DNA of 34,252 nt from assembly GCA_938010785.1 (NCBI GenBank), contig CALLVC010000196.1, positions 1 through 34,252 on the forward strand, read 5' to 3'. Origin of the DNA: an uncultured Saprospiraceae bacterium. GTDB lineage: Bacteria > Bacteroidota > Bacteroidia > Chitinophagales > Saprospiraceae. A program made the position numbers and the translations under genes. The notes under the pieces were generated by a model. The model saw only the letters and a program-made list of their open reading frames with translations. It was not told the origin of the DNA and did not search any database. Positions 13,376 through 24,051 of this stretch are shown here, one piece after another. Numbering within the stretch: position 1 is the first letter of the stretch; each line of letters starts with the position of its first letter.

Positions 13376-15160
13376 TCACTGTATATCAATCAAAAAAGGC
13401 ATTCTAGCTTGTGGTCCTTTCATCTCAGACATTTCCTTAAAATGCTTATAGTAAGGATACATTTCCCCCATTTCTTCTTTTAGCAGTGCTTGTTTAGTTT
13501 GTGCCTGCGCATTCATAGGGTCCAATAGTTTCTCCATAAATTGTTGGAAAGGGTCTTTCACTTTCGGATATTCAGAAACTCTAAAGGATTCTAAACCTGC
13601 TAATTCTTTCGCTTCTGCAATGGCAGCATCTAAATCGCCTATTTCATCGACTAAACCTAATTCTTTTGCTTTAGTCCCTGTCCAGACTCGTCCTTGTGCA
13701 ACCGCATGCACTTCATCTCTAGTCATTTCTCGTCCATCTGCTACCCGCTTTAAAAACATTTCATAGGTATTCTCTGTAGATTGTTGAAAAATAGCCGCTT
13801 CGTGCGGTGCGTGGTCATGGAACAAATTAAAGCTAGATGCATATCTACCCAAATTCAAGGTATCTAAACTAATCCCAATTTTGTCATTTAGCAACTCGCT
13901 GGCATTTGGCACCATCGCAAATACGCCAATAGACCCTGTAATGGTACTCGGTTCAGCAAAGATTTTATCAGCCATACAAGCGATATAGTAACCACCAGAT
14001 GCTGCATAATCTCCCATAGAAACCACCACAGGTTTACCTTCATCCATTGCCAAACTCAATTCTCTCCAAATACTTTCTGAAGTCAAAGCACTTCCACCCG
14101 GAGAGTTCACTCTTAGCACAATAGCTTTGATTTTATCATCTTTTCTAATTTTTCTAATCATTGGACCATAATCATCATCCGCTACTGAACCCGGTGCATC
14201 CTCCCCCATGACAATGGTACCTTCCGCATAAATGACTGCCACTTTGTCGTTTACACTAAAATCTGTTTTGTTTCCTGTTTTAGAGGCGTAATCTTGGATA
14301 TTAATTTTATAAACATCCTCATCATCATCTAAACCAATCCTTTTTCTTAATTCATCTAATACTTCATCTTTGTAGCCTACTCTATCTGCTAATTTGTAGG
14401 TTACTGCATCGTCAGCCTTTCGAATAAGCCATTCATTGGCAATTCGTCTAACCTCTTTTGGGTCAATATCTCTAGATTCTCCAATATCATTTAAGAATGC
14501 TTGGTATAGCGGTTCTAAATATTCTCGCGTTTGACGACGATTTTGCTCACTCATTTCCGTCAAGCGATAAGGTTCCGTTGCACTTTTAAACTGGCCAGCA
14601 TAATACACCTCCATTTTCACACCTAGTTTATCTAGTGCATTTTTGAAAAATGGAATTTGTGCACCAAAGCCACGAAAATCAATACCTCCAACCGGGTGAA
14701 CAGAAATATCATCTGCTACGGAAGCTAAATAATAAGCATTCTGAGTATAGTATTTGGAATAAGCCACGATAAATTTACCGCTATCTTTAAAATCTAAAAG
14801 GGCATCTCGTAAGGTAGAACGAGTCACCATACCACCAGGCACACCATTTAAGTCTAAGTAAATACCTTTAATATCATCATCCGTTTTAGCATATTCTATG
14901 GCGTCTACCATATCAAATAGACCAACTACATCTTTGGCTTCAAAAGTGAAACCATCTTGAGCGACATTATTAGTTTTTTCAGGAAGAGCTGTATTAAAAT
15001 TTAGTTCTAAAACAGAGTTAGGCTTAACGGTAACGGCATCCTTACTACCCAAACTAGCAGCAGCACCTCCCGCAAAAGCAATTAATAAAAATCCAAGAAC
15101 CAACATGGATAATAAGACGCCCAAACAAGAGGCAAAAACAAATTTAAAGAATTGTTGCAT
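13376..15160 (-). CDS. sppA: Signal peptide peptidase SppA, long (67K) type
   Basis: Membrane-anchored serine protease that degrades cleaved signal peptides in the membrane. The 594-residue length fits the double-domain 67K form of E. coli. One N-terminal transmembrane helix (about residues 8-36) anchors it, followed by two tandem ClpP-like domains. The catalytic dyad is split between them as in E. coli: Lys192 in YYAGQFKSATEPYRL of the N-terminal half and Ser388 in GDYAASGGYYIAC of the C-terminal half. IFAEPSTITGSIGVF after the serine is also conserved. It stands alone, with a long AT-rich upstream region; CAAAAGTA at 15261-15268 is TAcTTTTG on its coding strand, a possible promoter element. 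Confidence 0.95.
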   Translation of the reverse strand: MQQFFKFVFASCLGVLLSMLVLGFLLIAFAGGAAASLGSKDAVTVKPNSVLELNFNTALPEKTNNVAQDGFTFEAKDVVGLFDMVDAIEYAKTDDDIKGIYLDLNGVPGGMVTRSTLRDALLDFKDSGKFIVAYSKYYTQNAYYLASVADDISVHPVGGIDFRGFGAQIPFFKNALDKLGVKMEVYYAGQFKSATEPYRLTEMSEQNRRQTREYLEPLYQAFLNDIGESRDIDPKEVRRIANEWLIRKADDAVTYKLADRVGYKDEVLDELRKRIGLDDDEDVYKINIQDYASKTGNKTDFSVNDKVAVIYAEGTIVMGEDAPGSVADDDYGPMIRKIRKDDKIKAIVLRVNSPGGSALTSESIWRELSLAMDEGKPVVVSMGDYAASGGYYIACMADKIFAEPSTITGSIGVFAMVPNASELLNDKIGISLDTLNLGRYASSFNLFHDHAPHEAAIFQQSTENTYEMFLKRVADGREMTRDEVHAVAQGRVWTGTKAKELGLVDEIGDLDAAIAEAKELAGLESFRVSEYPKVKDPFQQFMEKLLDPMNAQAQTKQALLKEEMGEMYPYYKHFKEMSEMKGPQARMPFLIDIQ

Positions 15161-15801
15161 TGACTATTTTTTTCTAATTTTCGTGTTATTTTTCTCAGCT
15201 ATTACAGCTTCTAAAAGTATTATATTTAAACTATAGAATTGTCTATTTTTAATAAAGAAACAAAAGTAAAAGTATTTTGTTAATCATTTAAGTATCAAAA
15301 AGGTAAAATTCTAGCTCAAATGTACCTTATACCAGACTTATTCCCTATTTTTTTCGATAAACCTTGACTGTAAGCAGAAGTTTAGATAATTTTGGTTATT
15401 ATTCCCTCCACTTCAATTCCACTTTGCCATCGTTTATAACTGAGTAATTTTTGATTTTCTTAATTCAACTTAACTAATTTTATGTTTAAATTAGGTTGTT
15501 CGAATTAGTATTTCATCTATTTCAAGTTATGTAGTATCCTACCCAAACATTAAATATATTTATTATATTATAAATTCACAAATAAGATTCGTATGATTGA
15601 TTCTTATTTTAAAACGAACACCTTGTACCCAATAAATCTCAGGATTTATTAAGTACAAAACCGATTAGTTAGGTCCCCCAATGACGCACAATTCCATCAT
15701 ACTTAATAACCGTCAACCTGACTTTTGAAGTCAAGTAGTCCTAAAAGTAATCTGCTTTTAAAAACAACTACGACTGACTTTGAAGATTGAAACGTATCAC
15801 T
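15161..15801. other. Divergent intergenic region between sppA and the large T9SS cargo gene
   Basis: About 640 bp, very AT-rich, expected to carry promoters for both flanking genes. A 36-nt hairpin at 15623-15658 (ttgtac/gtacaa outside, aataaatc/gatttatt inside, a two-by-two internal loop) lies about 145 bp before the plus-strand start. A small tgactt/aagtca stem is near 15728. No gene is convincing. Confidence 0.5.
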
Positions 15802-18800
15802 ATGACAAACAACTTTCCCAAGTACTGGAAAATCCCTCTTGCTATTCTGTTCGCTTTTACTATAAAGGCTACACCCCTCTATGCCCAAATAGAAATAGAA
15901 CCTGCCGTAACCTATCCTTTTACCCCGAAAAATTTGATAGAGAATGTCTTTTTAGGCGATGGTGTCAAAATTACAAACATTCAATTTAATGGAGAACCAA
16001 GAGCTTTAGGGTATTTCTCACATGGTATGAACGAGATTGGTTTTGAAGAAGGGCTTTTGTTAACGACAGGCGAAGCTTTTCAAGCAGATAGACCAAACGT
16101 TAATGAAGGATTGGGAGCAGAAAATCAAAGTACCGCTGTAAGTCCAGAATTAGAAGCTTTATCATCTTTTGAAGTAAAAGATGTCTTAGAATATGTGATA
16201 ACTTTTATACCAACCACAGATTCAGTAGAATTTAAATATAGATTTGCCTCAGAAGAATATCCCGAATTTAGTATTGACTGCTTCCATGATGTGTTCGGAT
16301 TCTTTATTTATGGTCCCGGCATTGCTCCAGAAGGTCAAAATATGGCAATTGTGCCAGGCACAAATTTACCTGTTTCTGTAAATACTATCCATCCTATGGA
16401 TACGGACTTAACAAATGGAGCAAACTGTCCAACACTTCCACCAAATGAAGCTAAAAATGAACATTTGTATAATGACAATGCTGGTAGTCAGTTTTTAGAA
16501 TATGATGGATTTACAAACACCCTATATGCCAAATCAAAAGTAACCCCTTGTCAAGAATATACCTTAAAGTTAGTTATAGCAGATGTACGAGATGGGTTAT
16601 ATGATTCCGCCGTGTTTTTAGAATCAAGAAGTTTTAGTTCGAGTAATTTTGAAACCAATTTAGCTGGAATCGGATTAGATGGAAGTATTGTAGAAGGCTG
16701 TTCTGGTGCAGATTTAGTATTTAGTATTCCTGCTCCAAGAACGGAAGATTATGAAATAAATTTTGTTAAAATTGGAACTGCAACAGTTGACGAAGATTTT
16801 AACGATTTTCCCAATTCAGTAGTCATACCCGCAGGAGAACTTAGCGCATCATTTTCCATAGAAGCCTTAAAAGATGACGAAGTAGAAGCCAATGATTCAA
16901 TTGGTATCGAAATTCAAATTGCCCAGTGTTTATCTGATACTATTTGGATTCCTATAAAAGATGCTCAACTAGAACTTCCTGATTTAGGAGATGATTTACA
17001 AATTTGCGCAGGCGATAGTGTTCAATTATTAGGCATCTCAACAAATGGTGCCATAGACAGTATTATCCCTTTTAATATACAACCAACTGATATCGGAACA
17101 CAAATTAAAGAAGTCCAAGAAGACCGAACGGAACTAGCCAATGATGAACCCTCTCTTTTTACGATAGAAGTCAAAGATATAAAACCAGCAGAAGTGGTCC
17201 CTGGACTCATTCATTCCGTATGCATTAACATCAACCACGCACGGGTTAATCAATTGGATGTCTTCTTACAATCACCAAGTGGTCGTTTTATCGAATTAAC
17301 TACAGATAATGGAACATTAGGGAATAACCACTACGAAGAAACCTGCTTCAAACCTGTTGCATCTACTAAGATTACAGATGGAGAAGCTCCTTTTACGGGA
17401 GACTTTTTACCAGAAGGAAACTTTGCAGATTTTTATGGAAATAAAGTAAATGGCACATGGACACTTATCGTGCGAGATGACACGGGTATTGGTGGCTCTG
17501 ACCCCAAAGGAACTATGCTACACTGGTCCATTAATTTCAACAACGATTATAGAGTAAATTATGAGTGGGAACAAGCTGACAGTATGTCTTGTATAGATTG
17601 TCCAAACCCAAGTGTTTTTCCAGCTGAAACGACAAAATACGTCATAAAAGCTACAGATAGCTACGGCTGTTCTGCCAGTAATGACATTACCGTAAATGTC
17701 CAGCAACCTTTAGGTAAGCCTGAGCCTACCTGTGGTAATGTATCTAAAAATGCCATAACAGTTGAATGGAGACCAGTAGTCGGCGCACTTAGTTATGACG
17801 TAAATGTCGATAAAAAAGGCTGGGAACCTGCCAATTCAGGAAATCTTCAACATAAAATTACAGGGCTAGATGAAGGCCAAGAAGTATCCGTAGATGTACG
17901 TGCTAATTCAAGTGGAACTTGTTCTGAATCTGCCAATTTTGTAAGTTGTAGAACCGCGGCTTGCGTTGTTCCTTCACCAGAAGAAGATAGCCTCACCAAC
18001 GTTAGTTGCAATGGCGGGTCTGATGGTCAAATTACGATTTCTACACCTATCGATGCCTATTTTATTTTAGGAAATGACACCAGTCAATTAGGACAAACCG
18101 CTACTTTTGACGCCTTACCTCAAGGCACTTATAAAATTCACGTTTTTGAGTCTACTATGACCTGTAGCGATTCTTTAAAATTTACCATAAACGAACCAAC
18201 TAAAGTTAATTTACAAATATTAGATAGCCAACCGCTTACTTGTTTTGGTGTAAATGATGGATTGATTTCCGTGGAAGGAAGTGGTGGTGAAGGTGCTTAT
18301 ACATACAGTTGGACTAACTTAGCGGACTCAACCTTCACCGCAACTGATTTAACTAGTATAAACACCTTAACCAAAGGAGAATATGATATAATTGTAAGAG
18401 ATACCAATGATTGTACCGACCAAAAATTTGTTACGATTTCGGAACCACCAGCTATGATTCTTGATTCTATCAGTAATGATGAATCTTGTTTTAATAATCA
18501 AGATGGCAGTATATCTGTTAATGCAAATCCAATCTATAATAATCTTACGTTCAATTGGGATAATGGAGAAAAAACAGCGGCTATAAATAATTTATCTAGT
18601 GGAAATTATACGGTCACGGTTAGAAACGATGCAGCAGGATGTGAAGAAAAAAGAAGTTTTACCATCAATACCCCACCAGCAATTAATCTGACTGAAGTAA
18701 GCACAAAACCAGAAAGCTGTACAAACAAAGGTGACGGTTCCATCACCGTATTAGCAGAGGGTGGCATGGGTGGTTTCAACTATGCATGGAATGATGACCA

Positions 18801-20604
18801 AAATCAAACCGCCGCCACAGCAACCAATCTCCACGCAGAAAACTATGTCGTGATTGCCATGGACGAAACAGGATGCACTAAAAATTTGGTAGTGATGTTA
18901 GACGCCTTAACCGATATTTCAATAGATACGGCGTTACAAGGGGTGAGTTGTTTTGGGCGAACAGACGGTCAAGTAGCATTAAGGATTGCAGGAGGAACGC
19001 CAAACTACGCTATAGAATGGAGTGATAATGAGGGGCAAGATGCAGAGGAGCGTACCAATTTAGCAGCAGGAGATTATCAAGTAATCGTCTCAGACCTAAA
19101 TAATTGTTCTACCACTTTAGATTTTACAATTACTGATAAAGCAGAAATAAATTTAAGGACTACACCAACTTTAGCTAGTTGTAATGGCTCAGATGGAAGC
19201 ATTACTGTAGCTGTCGTTGATGGCATTGGAAATTACAGCTACCAATGGGTAGATGATGCAACTAGAACAAGCTCCACAGCAGAAAATTTACCTAAAGGAG
19301 ACTACACTATAACCGTGCTTGATGAAGCGGGATGTTCCTCTACCGCAACCATTACATTAGAAGAAAAAGAAGGCGTTCAATTAGTCACATCTGCAACGCC
19401 AATTCTTTGTGCAGGGGAAACGAATGGAACAGCACGTGTTGAAGCAAGGGGGGGAATTGGCGCTTATCAATATCAATGGAATGACTTGGCCAAAACAAAT
19501 CAATCAACCGCTCAAAATTTAGCGGCAGGAGATTATACAGTTGTAGTAATAGACGACTTAGGATGTGAAGCATCAGAGACTGTGACTATTGTGGATAACT
19601 CTATTGCAGTAAATCTAAGATTAGAAAAAAGCGATATTAGCTGTTTTGGTATGGTAGATGGTCAAATCACCAGTAAAATTGCGGATGGCATTTCAAATTT
19701 AAATTATCAATGGTCTAATGGTCAAACCAGCCCTAACCTTAGTAATCTTCCAGCAGCCGACTATGAATTAGTGCTTACAGATGCTAATAATTGTGAACAT
19801 ACCGAAAGCATTAGTATTTCAGAACCTGAGGAATTATTTGTTGAAACCATGTTGGACTCGATAAGTTGTCCGGGTGATAGAGATGGTGTCTTTAGAATGC
19901 TCCCTACAGGTGGAACAGCTCCATATTCCTATAGTGTAGATGGCAATCGCTATTCTCCTTCGAGTGAATTCAGTAATCTACGACCAGGCAAATATGAACC
20001 CGCTTTTAGAGACGCCAATAACTGTGTAGTTCCTATTGAACCTTTTGAATTAGCAGAAGCACTGCCATTAAGTATTACTTTAGATAATTTGAAATTGGAA
20101 GAAAATGAGCCTACAGAAATTAATCCAATCATAAATAATGGTAAAGGAGAAATTACTTACATTTGGTCAGGACATAATCTAACAGATTTAAGTTGTACCG
20201 ATTGTCCCAATCCATTAATCACTCCTACCAATGCACAATTATATACCCTACAAGTCATTGATGAGGTAGGATGTGAAGCGGATGCTCGCTTCAGAGTATT
20301 GGTAGAAAAAAACAGAAAAATATACGTCCCCACAGGTTTTTCACCTAATCTAGATGGAATAAATGACAAATTAACTGTTCATGGAGTAGAAGGTACGGAA
20401 ATCTTATCTTTTAAAATTTTTGACCGTTGGGGAGAACTAGTTTTCAGCGGGCAACCTTTTATGGCCAATGATGAATCAGCAGGATGGGATGGCAATTTCA
20501 GAGGAAAACCGATGACGACCAATGTTTTTGCATGGATTGTAGAAGCTCGTTTTACAGATGGAACCGTTAAGATGGTTAAGGGGAATTCGACCTTAATACG
20601 GTGA
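15802..20604 (+). CDS. Giant secreted T9SS type B cargo with choice-of-anchor L, P-domain and SprB repeats
   Basis: Predicted cell-surface adhesin or gliding-related protein of 1600 residues. A signal peptide ends near LYAQ (about residue 28). Then come a choice-of-anchor L domain (about 34-278), a Calx-beta-like domain (297-383), a proprotein-convertase P-domain-like region (465-580), a PKD-like stretch with CIDCPNP, and an Fn3-like domain (643-721). Nine SprB-type repeats of about 75 residues follow (732-1419), each with a C-x-G-x-x-DG start and a G-x-Y-x-V-x-V-x-D-x-x-C end. A PKD-like module and a C-terminal gliding-associated sorting domain (1506-1600; VPTGFSPNLDGINDKL, FDRWGELVF) complete it. 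TTG 15787 is in frame, but ATG 15802 gives the better signal peptide. No enzymatic motif was seen. The sorting domain implies export by the type IX secretion system. Confidence 0.9.
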   Translation: MTNNFPKYWKIPLAILFAFTIKATPLYAQIEIEPAVTYPFTPKNLIENVFLGDGVKITNIQFNGEPRALGYFSHGMNEIGFEEGLLLTTGEAFQADRPNVNEGLGAENQSTAVSPELEALSSFEVKDVLEYVITFIPTTDSVEFKYRFASEEYPEFSIDCFHDVFGFFIYGPGIAPEGQNMAIVPGTNLPVSVNTIHPMDTDLTNGANCPTLPPNEAKNEHLYNDNAGSQFLEYDGFTNTLYAKSKVTPCQEYTLKLVIADVRDGLYDSAVFLESRSFSSSNFETNLAGIGLDGSIVEGCSGADLVFSIPAPRTEDYEINFVKIGTATVDEDFNDFPNSVVIPAGELSASFSIEALKDDEVEANDSIGIEIQIAQCLSDTIWIPIKDAQLELPDLGDDLQICAGDSVQLLGISTNGAIDSIIPFNIQPTDIGTQIKEVQEDRTELANDEPSLFTIEVKDIKPAEVVPGLIHSVCININHARVNQLDVFLQSPSGRFIELTTDNGTLGNNHYEETCFKPVASTKITDGEAPFTGDFLPEGNFADFYGNKVNGTWTLIVRDDTGIGGSDPKGTMLHWSINFNNDYRVNYEWEQADSMSCIDCPNPSVFPAETTKYVIKATDSYGCSASNDITVNVQQPLGKPEPTCGNVSKNAITVEWRPVVGALSYDVNVDKKGWEPANSGNLQHKITGLDEGQEVSVDVRANSSGTCSESANFVSCRTAACVVPSPEEDSLTNVSCNGGSDGQITISTPIDAYFILGNDTSQLGQTATFDALPQGTYKIHVFESTMTCSDSLKFTINEPTKVNLQILDSQPLTCFGVNDGLISVEGSGGEGAYTYSWTNLADSTFTATDLTSINTLTKGEYDIIVRDTNDCTDQKFVTISEPPAMILDSISNDESCFNNQDGSISVNANPIYNNLTFNWDNGEKTAAINNLSSGNYTVTVRNDAAGCEEKRSFTINTPPAINLTEVSTKPESCTNKGDGSITVLAEGGMGGFNYAWNDDQNQTAATATNLHAENYVVIAMDETGCTKNLVVMLDALTDISIDTALQGVSCFGRTDGQVALRIAGGTPNYAIEWSDNEGQDAEERTNLAAGDYQVIVSDLNNCSTTLDFTITDKAEINLRTTPTLASCNGSDGSITVAVVDGIGNYSYQWVDDATRTSSTAENLPKGDYTITVLDEAGCSSTATITLEEKEGVQLVTSATPILCAGETNGTARVEARGGIGAYQYQWNDLAKTNQSTAQNLAAGDYTVVVIDDLGCEASETVTIVDNSIAVNLRLEKSDISCFGMVDGQITSKIADGISNLNYQWSNGQTSPNLSNLPAADYELVLTDANNCEHTESISISEPEELFVETMLDSISCPGDRDGVFRMLPTGGTAPYSYSVDGNRYSPSSEFSNLRPGKYEPAFRDANNCVVPIEPFELAEALPLSITLDNLKLEENEPTEINPIINNGKGEITYIWSGHNLTDLSCTDCPNPLITPTNAQLYTLQVIDEVGCEADARFRVLVEKNRKIYVPTGFSPNLDGINDKLTVHGVEGTEILSFKIFDRWGELVFSGQPFMANDESAGWDGNFRGKPMTTNVFAWIVEARFTDGTVKMVKGNSTLIR

Positions 20605-20661
20605 AATAGTGGTTAGTGGTTAGTGGTCAGTAATTAACAACTCACAACTAACCACTAAACA
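20605..20661. terminator. Bidirectional hairpin of heptamer repeats between convergent genes
   Basis: ttagtggttagtggtcagt (20613-20631) pairs with actcacaactaaccactaa (20640-20658), 17 of 19 positions, with an 8-nt loop. It fills the 57 bp between the two stop codons, the expected place for a shared terminator. Confidence 0.7.
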
Positions 20662-23600
20662 TTAGCCTCCAAATGGTCGGACATTTCCTTTTTTGACGAT
20701 TCCTTTATCTAATAAATATTTTCGCCATGCGGTTACCCGTTTGTAGCTATTGAAAGTATAAAAGGTCTGATTTTCATTCAATTTTGGATGAAAATCTAAG
20801 GTGGTTTTAAAATGTAATTCTAGTAACTTGACCAAACCGTAGGTATAATAATCTCGATATTTCCCACCTTCTCCAAGAAAAGGAACAACTAAATCATAAC
20901 TTAAAAGTTGATAAACTTTTTCAAAGTCCAATTTACCAGATTCCTTGACAATCGGTAGACCAAATTCCAATAATGTTTGCTCATAAAATTCGTATTCGTT
21001 ATTATTCTTGAGTCGATTCATAATTCTGAGAGCATCTTTTTCTGAGGGAACCTCAAAAATTGGTAAGCCAAAATCTCTATTCAAAAACAGAAATAGGTTT
21101 TTATCAGCAATCTGTAAATCCTTTAAAACAGAAAAAGCCACTAAAATTTCAGGAAATTCTATTTTGGATAAAGTAGCATTCAAGTATTCGTACCGAATGG
21201 CTTCATTCAAAGAATCCTTAGAAATACGAATCAATTTTTCTTTAAAACTCAAAAAAGCGTTTTCTAGATGCACAATATTCAACTGAGTCGTTTGTTCTTC
21301 ATATTCCGTTAAAAAAGTGCTTTGAGAAAGATATTGGTAAAAGGTAAGTTTAATAGCATTACATATATCAGGAGGAATTTCTCCCTTCGTAACATTATCA
21401 AGAAACCAAGCTTGTCGAAAAAGAGAGTTGTATAAAGCACTCTTAGCCGCAATGTCTGATTTTCCCGCTTTTTTGTAAATAAAAACTAGTAAATCACTTG
21501 GATTATTTTTCGAAAACATTTTCGGTATATTAGCCAATTCCTTCGAAGAGAAATCAATATTTTGAAGGTACTTCAACTCTGTTTCTGCTGACAATAAAGG
21601 TTTGATTTCTAATCGATAAATCGTTCTACTTTTCTTTATTTTATGAAGGTTTTCTAAACACAATTTACGATGACTCTCCTTGTAATAGGAAGATTTTGTT
21701 ATTCTATTAATGTCATTAATAGTCACTTCTTCCGCAGTTCTCAATTGAGCAAGTTGCTGTTGAAATAGAAATTCACTCCATTCAATATAATTTTCTGGCA
21801 TGGTGTTCCACAATTTCCACCATCTATTGATAGCTTCATTCTGCTTAGTATCAAAAGAAAATTGATAAACTTTTTCTAAGATTTTTACCAATGCTTTCCC
21901 CGCATATTTATTAGCACTCCATTGTTTTTGAGGAATAGTAAATAATTGAGGAACCATATCAATAGAAGCGTACAATTCCAAGTAAGTACCGATATTTCGA
22001 GTAGCTTTTTTATCTTCTTGTAAAAATAAGCCTTGTACAATTTCAGGTAATTCTTTTTCCGAATAGGGCGGCAATTTTTCTAATTCCAATCGGTCGATTT
22101 CTTTTGGAGCGGACAAAAAATTGGCAATTTTAGTAGCAGAAGAAGGTTCAATCTCTCTATCCAAAAAGTACAAAACACTTTTTCTAATATAAGGGTTTGT
22201 TTCTAAATCTCTCAGGCTGTGCAGCAAATCCAGCGTTTTAGCATCTTCAATATCTAATTTGTTAGCATATTTCTTACTATTCCCAAAGCCGCCAAAATTT
22301 CGAAATAATTCTACCTTCAACAAGAATAAACGAAACTGCCGTTCATCCGCTAGAATTTCCTTCCAATGTTCAGAGTATAAATAATCTAAAATACGTCCAA
22401 AGGAATAATTAGCCCGTAAGTTTTGAGCATACAAGGCGGCAAAATATTCTAAACCTGTTAAATCTTCTATGCCCAAGCTATTAATCAAATTTTGTTCTAT
22501 CCCTACTCTTTCATAAGCGGCTAAATTTTCAAGCAATTTGATTAAGTTCCTTTGCAAATCAAGGCTAGGTCTATAATTAATATCATTTTGATGGCAAAAA
22601 TGCCCAAGAATTGAAATTTGCTCTAAAATTTTATATTTAAATGGAGGTAGAGAAGCATTATAATTACGAAGTAGGGGTTTAAATTTTTTGATTAATTGTT
22701 GAATTTCATTGGGTTTACCCATACTCAAAGCCACAAAAGACCTAAAAGCCACTGTATCATTTGTAGAATTTAACCGACGAAAATATCGGTCATAATCAGC
22801 CAATTCATTAGAAAATAATTGTTGGTTAACAAATCGTTTTTCAAATGCATCCCACTCATAATCCTGGTAATGTACGGACCAATAATGAATCAATGCTTCC
22901 TGCCCGATGGTATTTAAAGGTTCATTCGTCCAAGCTTCGCCAGTGGGAACTTTAACCGTTACATCAATATTTTGAAAGATATTTGCCAATAGGCTTGGGT
23001 TATTCTGACCAGTAGATTTCCAATAGCTAAAATTTAATCCAGCTATATAAAAAAGTGCTTTAGGCTGTTCAGTTTTCAATAGGTCAGAAATAGCCGTCCG
23101 CTTAATCCAAAATAAAGAATCTGGAGTAGTAGCAGCAAGCCATCCAAAATAATCTACCTTTTCTTCAAAAAATAAAGCATCAGTCAAGTTGACCTTTTGA
23201 TAACCATAAGTTTTGATGAGGTCCAAATCATTATCAAATTGCTGTTTAAGTTTTTTATATTCATTAACCAATTCCTTAGTGGAAGAAACAGCAAAAAAAT
23301 TATTGGTAACTAAGGCCAATTGCTTTTGACTATAAGCAAGGGGTAATTCCCCTTTTTCCGTTAGCCATAATAATTTTTCAAAAACAATAGAATCAGGTAA
23401 ATAAGGGATGATTCTAGAAATAATGACCTCTCTGTCCTTTTTTTTCAATGACAACAGGCGTTTATGCGCTAATAACGATTCTAAAATCAAATAAACCGTA
23501 GGATTTTTAAAAATACCAATACGGTCAATCTCTTTTAATAAGGGGATATAATCTTTTTGTTTGATAGAAGTCTCAATTTTTTGTACCGACTTCCGAATCA

Positions 23601-24051
23601 AAAAAGGGTCAATTTGGGGATTCTTTTTCGAAGTTATTTCAACCTTTCCTGCCCTATCCTCAATAGGCGTCAAATAAAAAACTTTTAGCAATTCAGAAAA
23701 ATGAAAGGCAGTCGATTTTTCATAAAATATAGTGGTCAAGTCCTTATTGACAGGGTCTTTTTCCCAATTCCATTCGTCTGCTGTAAACAAGGTATAACTT
23801 TTCAACAAGTCACTAACTACTTGATTTTCAGGATATTTATCATATAATTTTATTAAATCTCTCAAAGCAATCAAATCGCCTTGGGCTAAGTTATCGGCTA
23901 AAATTATCAGTAATTTTTCGCTAGGTTGGGAAGGAGATTGTGCCACTAAAAGCATAGGAAAGCAGAGTCCTACTAGGACAACAACCCATCTTAGAAGATA
24001 AGTAGTTTTAGAAAAAAATAATTTAAGTACTATGTTAAGTAGTTGCTTCAA
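20662..24051 (-). CDS. Large exported protein of unknown function
   Basis: I do not recognise this 1129-residue protein. It starts with a TTG (no in-frame ATG gives a signal sequence), a basic stretch and a hydrophobic core ending LLVAQS at about residue 39, so it is probably exported to the periplasm. The rest is rich in Leu, Lys, Glu, Asn and aromatic residues with almost no cysteine. It reads as long runs of predicted amphipathic helices, which suggests a helical-repeat solenoid, although no repeat period is clear by eye. There is no lipobox, no type IX sorting domain and no catalytic motif. It is convergent with one giant T9SS cargo gene and divergent from the other. A role in handling those cargos is possible but only by position. 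Confidence 0.75.
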   Translation of the reverse strand: MKQLLNIVLKLFFSKTTYLLRWVVVLVGLCFPMLLVAQSPSQPSEKLLIILADNLAQGDLIALRDLIKLYDKYPENQVVSDLLKSYTLFTADEWNWEKDPVNKDLTTIFYEKSTAFHFSELLKVFYLTPIEDRAGKVEITSKKNPQIDPFLIRKSVQKIETSIKQKDYIPLLKEIDRIGIFKNPTVYLILESLLAHKRLLSLKKKDREVIISRIIPYLPDSIVFEKLLWLTEKGELPLAYSQKQLALVTNNFFAVSSTKELVNEYKKLKQQFDNDLDLIKTYGYQKVNLTDALFFEEKVDYFGWLAATTPDSLFWIKRTAISDLLKTEQPKALFYIAGLNFSYWKSTGQNNPSLLANIFQNIDVTVKVPTGEAWTNEPLNTIGQEALIHYWSVHYQDYEWDAFEKRFVNQQLFSNELADYDRYFRRLNSTNDTVAFRSFVALSMGKPNEIQQLIKKFKPLLRNYNASLPPFKYKILEQISILGHFCHQNDINYRPSLDLQRNLIKLLENLAAYERVGIEQNLINSLGIEDLTGLEYFAALYAQNLRANYSFGRILDYLYSEHWKEILADERQFRLFLLKVELFRNFGGFGNSKKYANKLDIEDAKTLDLLHSLRDLETNPYIRKSVLYFLDREIEPSSATKIANFLSAPKEIDRLELEKLPPYSEKELPEIVQGLFLQEDKKATRNIGTYLELYASIDMVPQLFTIPQKQWSANKYAGKALVKILEKVYQFSFDTKQNEAINRWWKLWNTMPENYIEWSEFLFQQQLAQLRTAEEVTINDINRITKSSYYKESHRKLCLENLHKIKKSRTIYRLEIKPLLSAETELKYLQNIDFSSKELANIPKMFSKNNPSDLLVFIYKKAGKSDIAAKSALYNSLFRQAWFLDNVTKGEIPPDICNAIKLTFYQYLSQSTFLTEYEEQTTQLNIVHLENAFLSFKEKLIRISKDSLNEAIRYEYLNATLSKIEFPEILVAFSVLKDLQIADKNLFLFLNRDFGLPIFEVPSEKDALRIMNRLKNNNEYEFYEQTLLEFGLPIVKESGKLDFEKVYQLLSYDLVVPFLGEGGKYRDYYTYGLVKLLELHFKTTLDFHPKLNENQTFYTFNSYKRVTAWRKYLLDKGIVKKGNVRPFGG

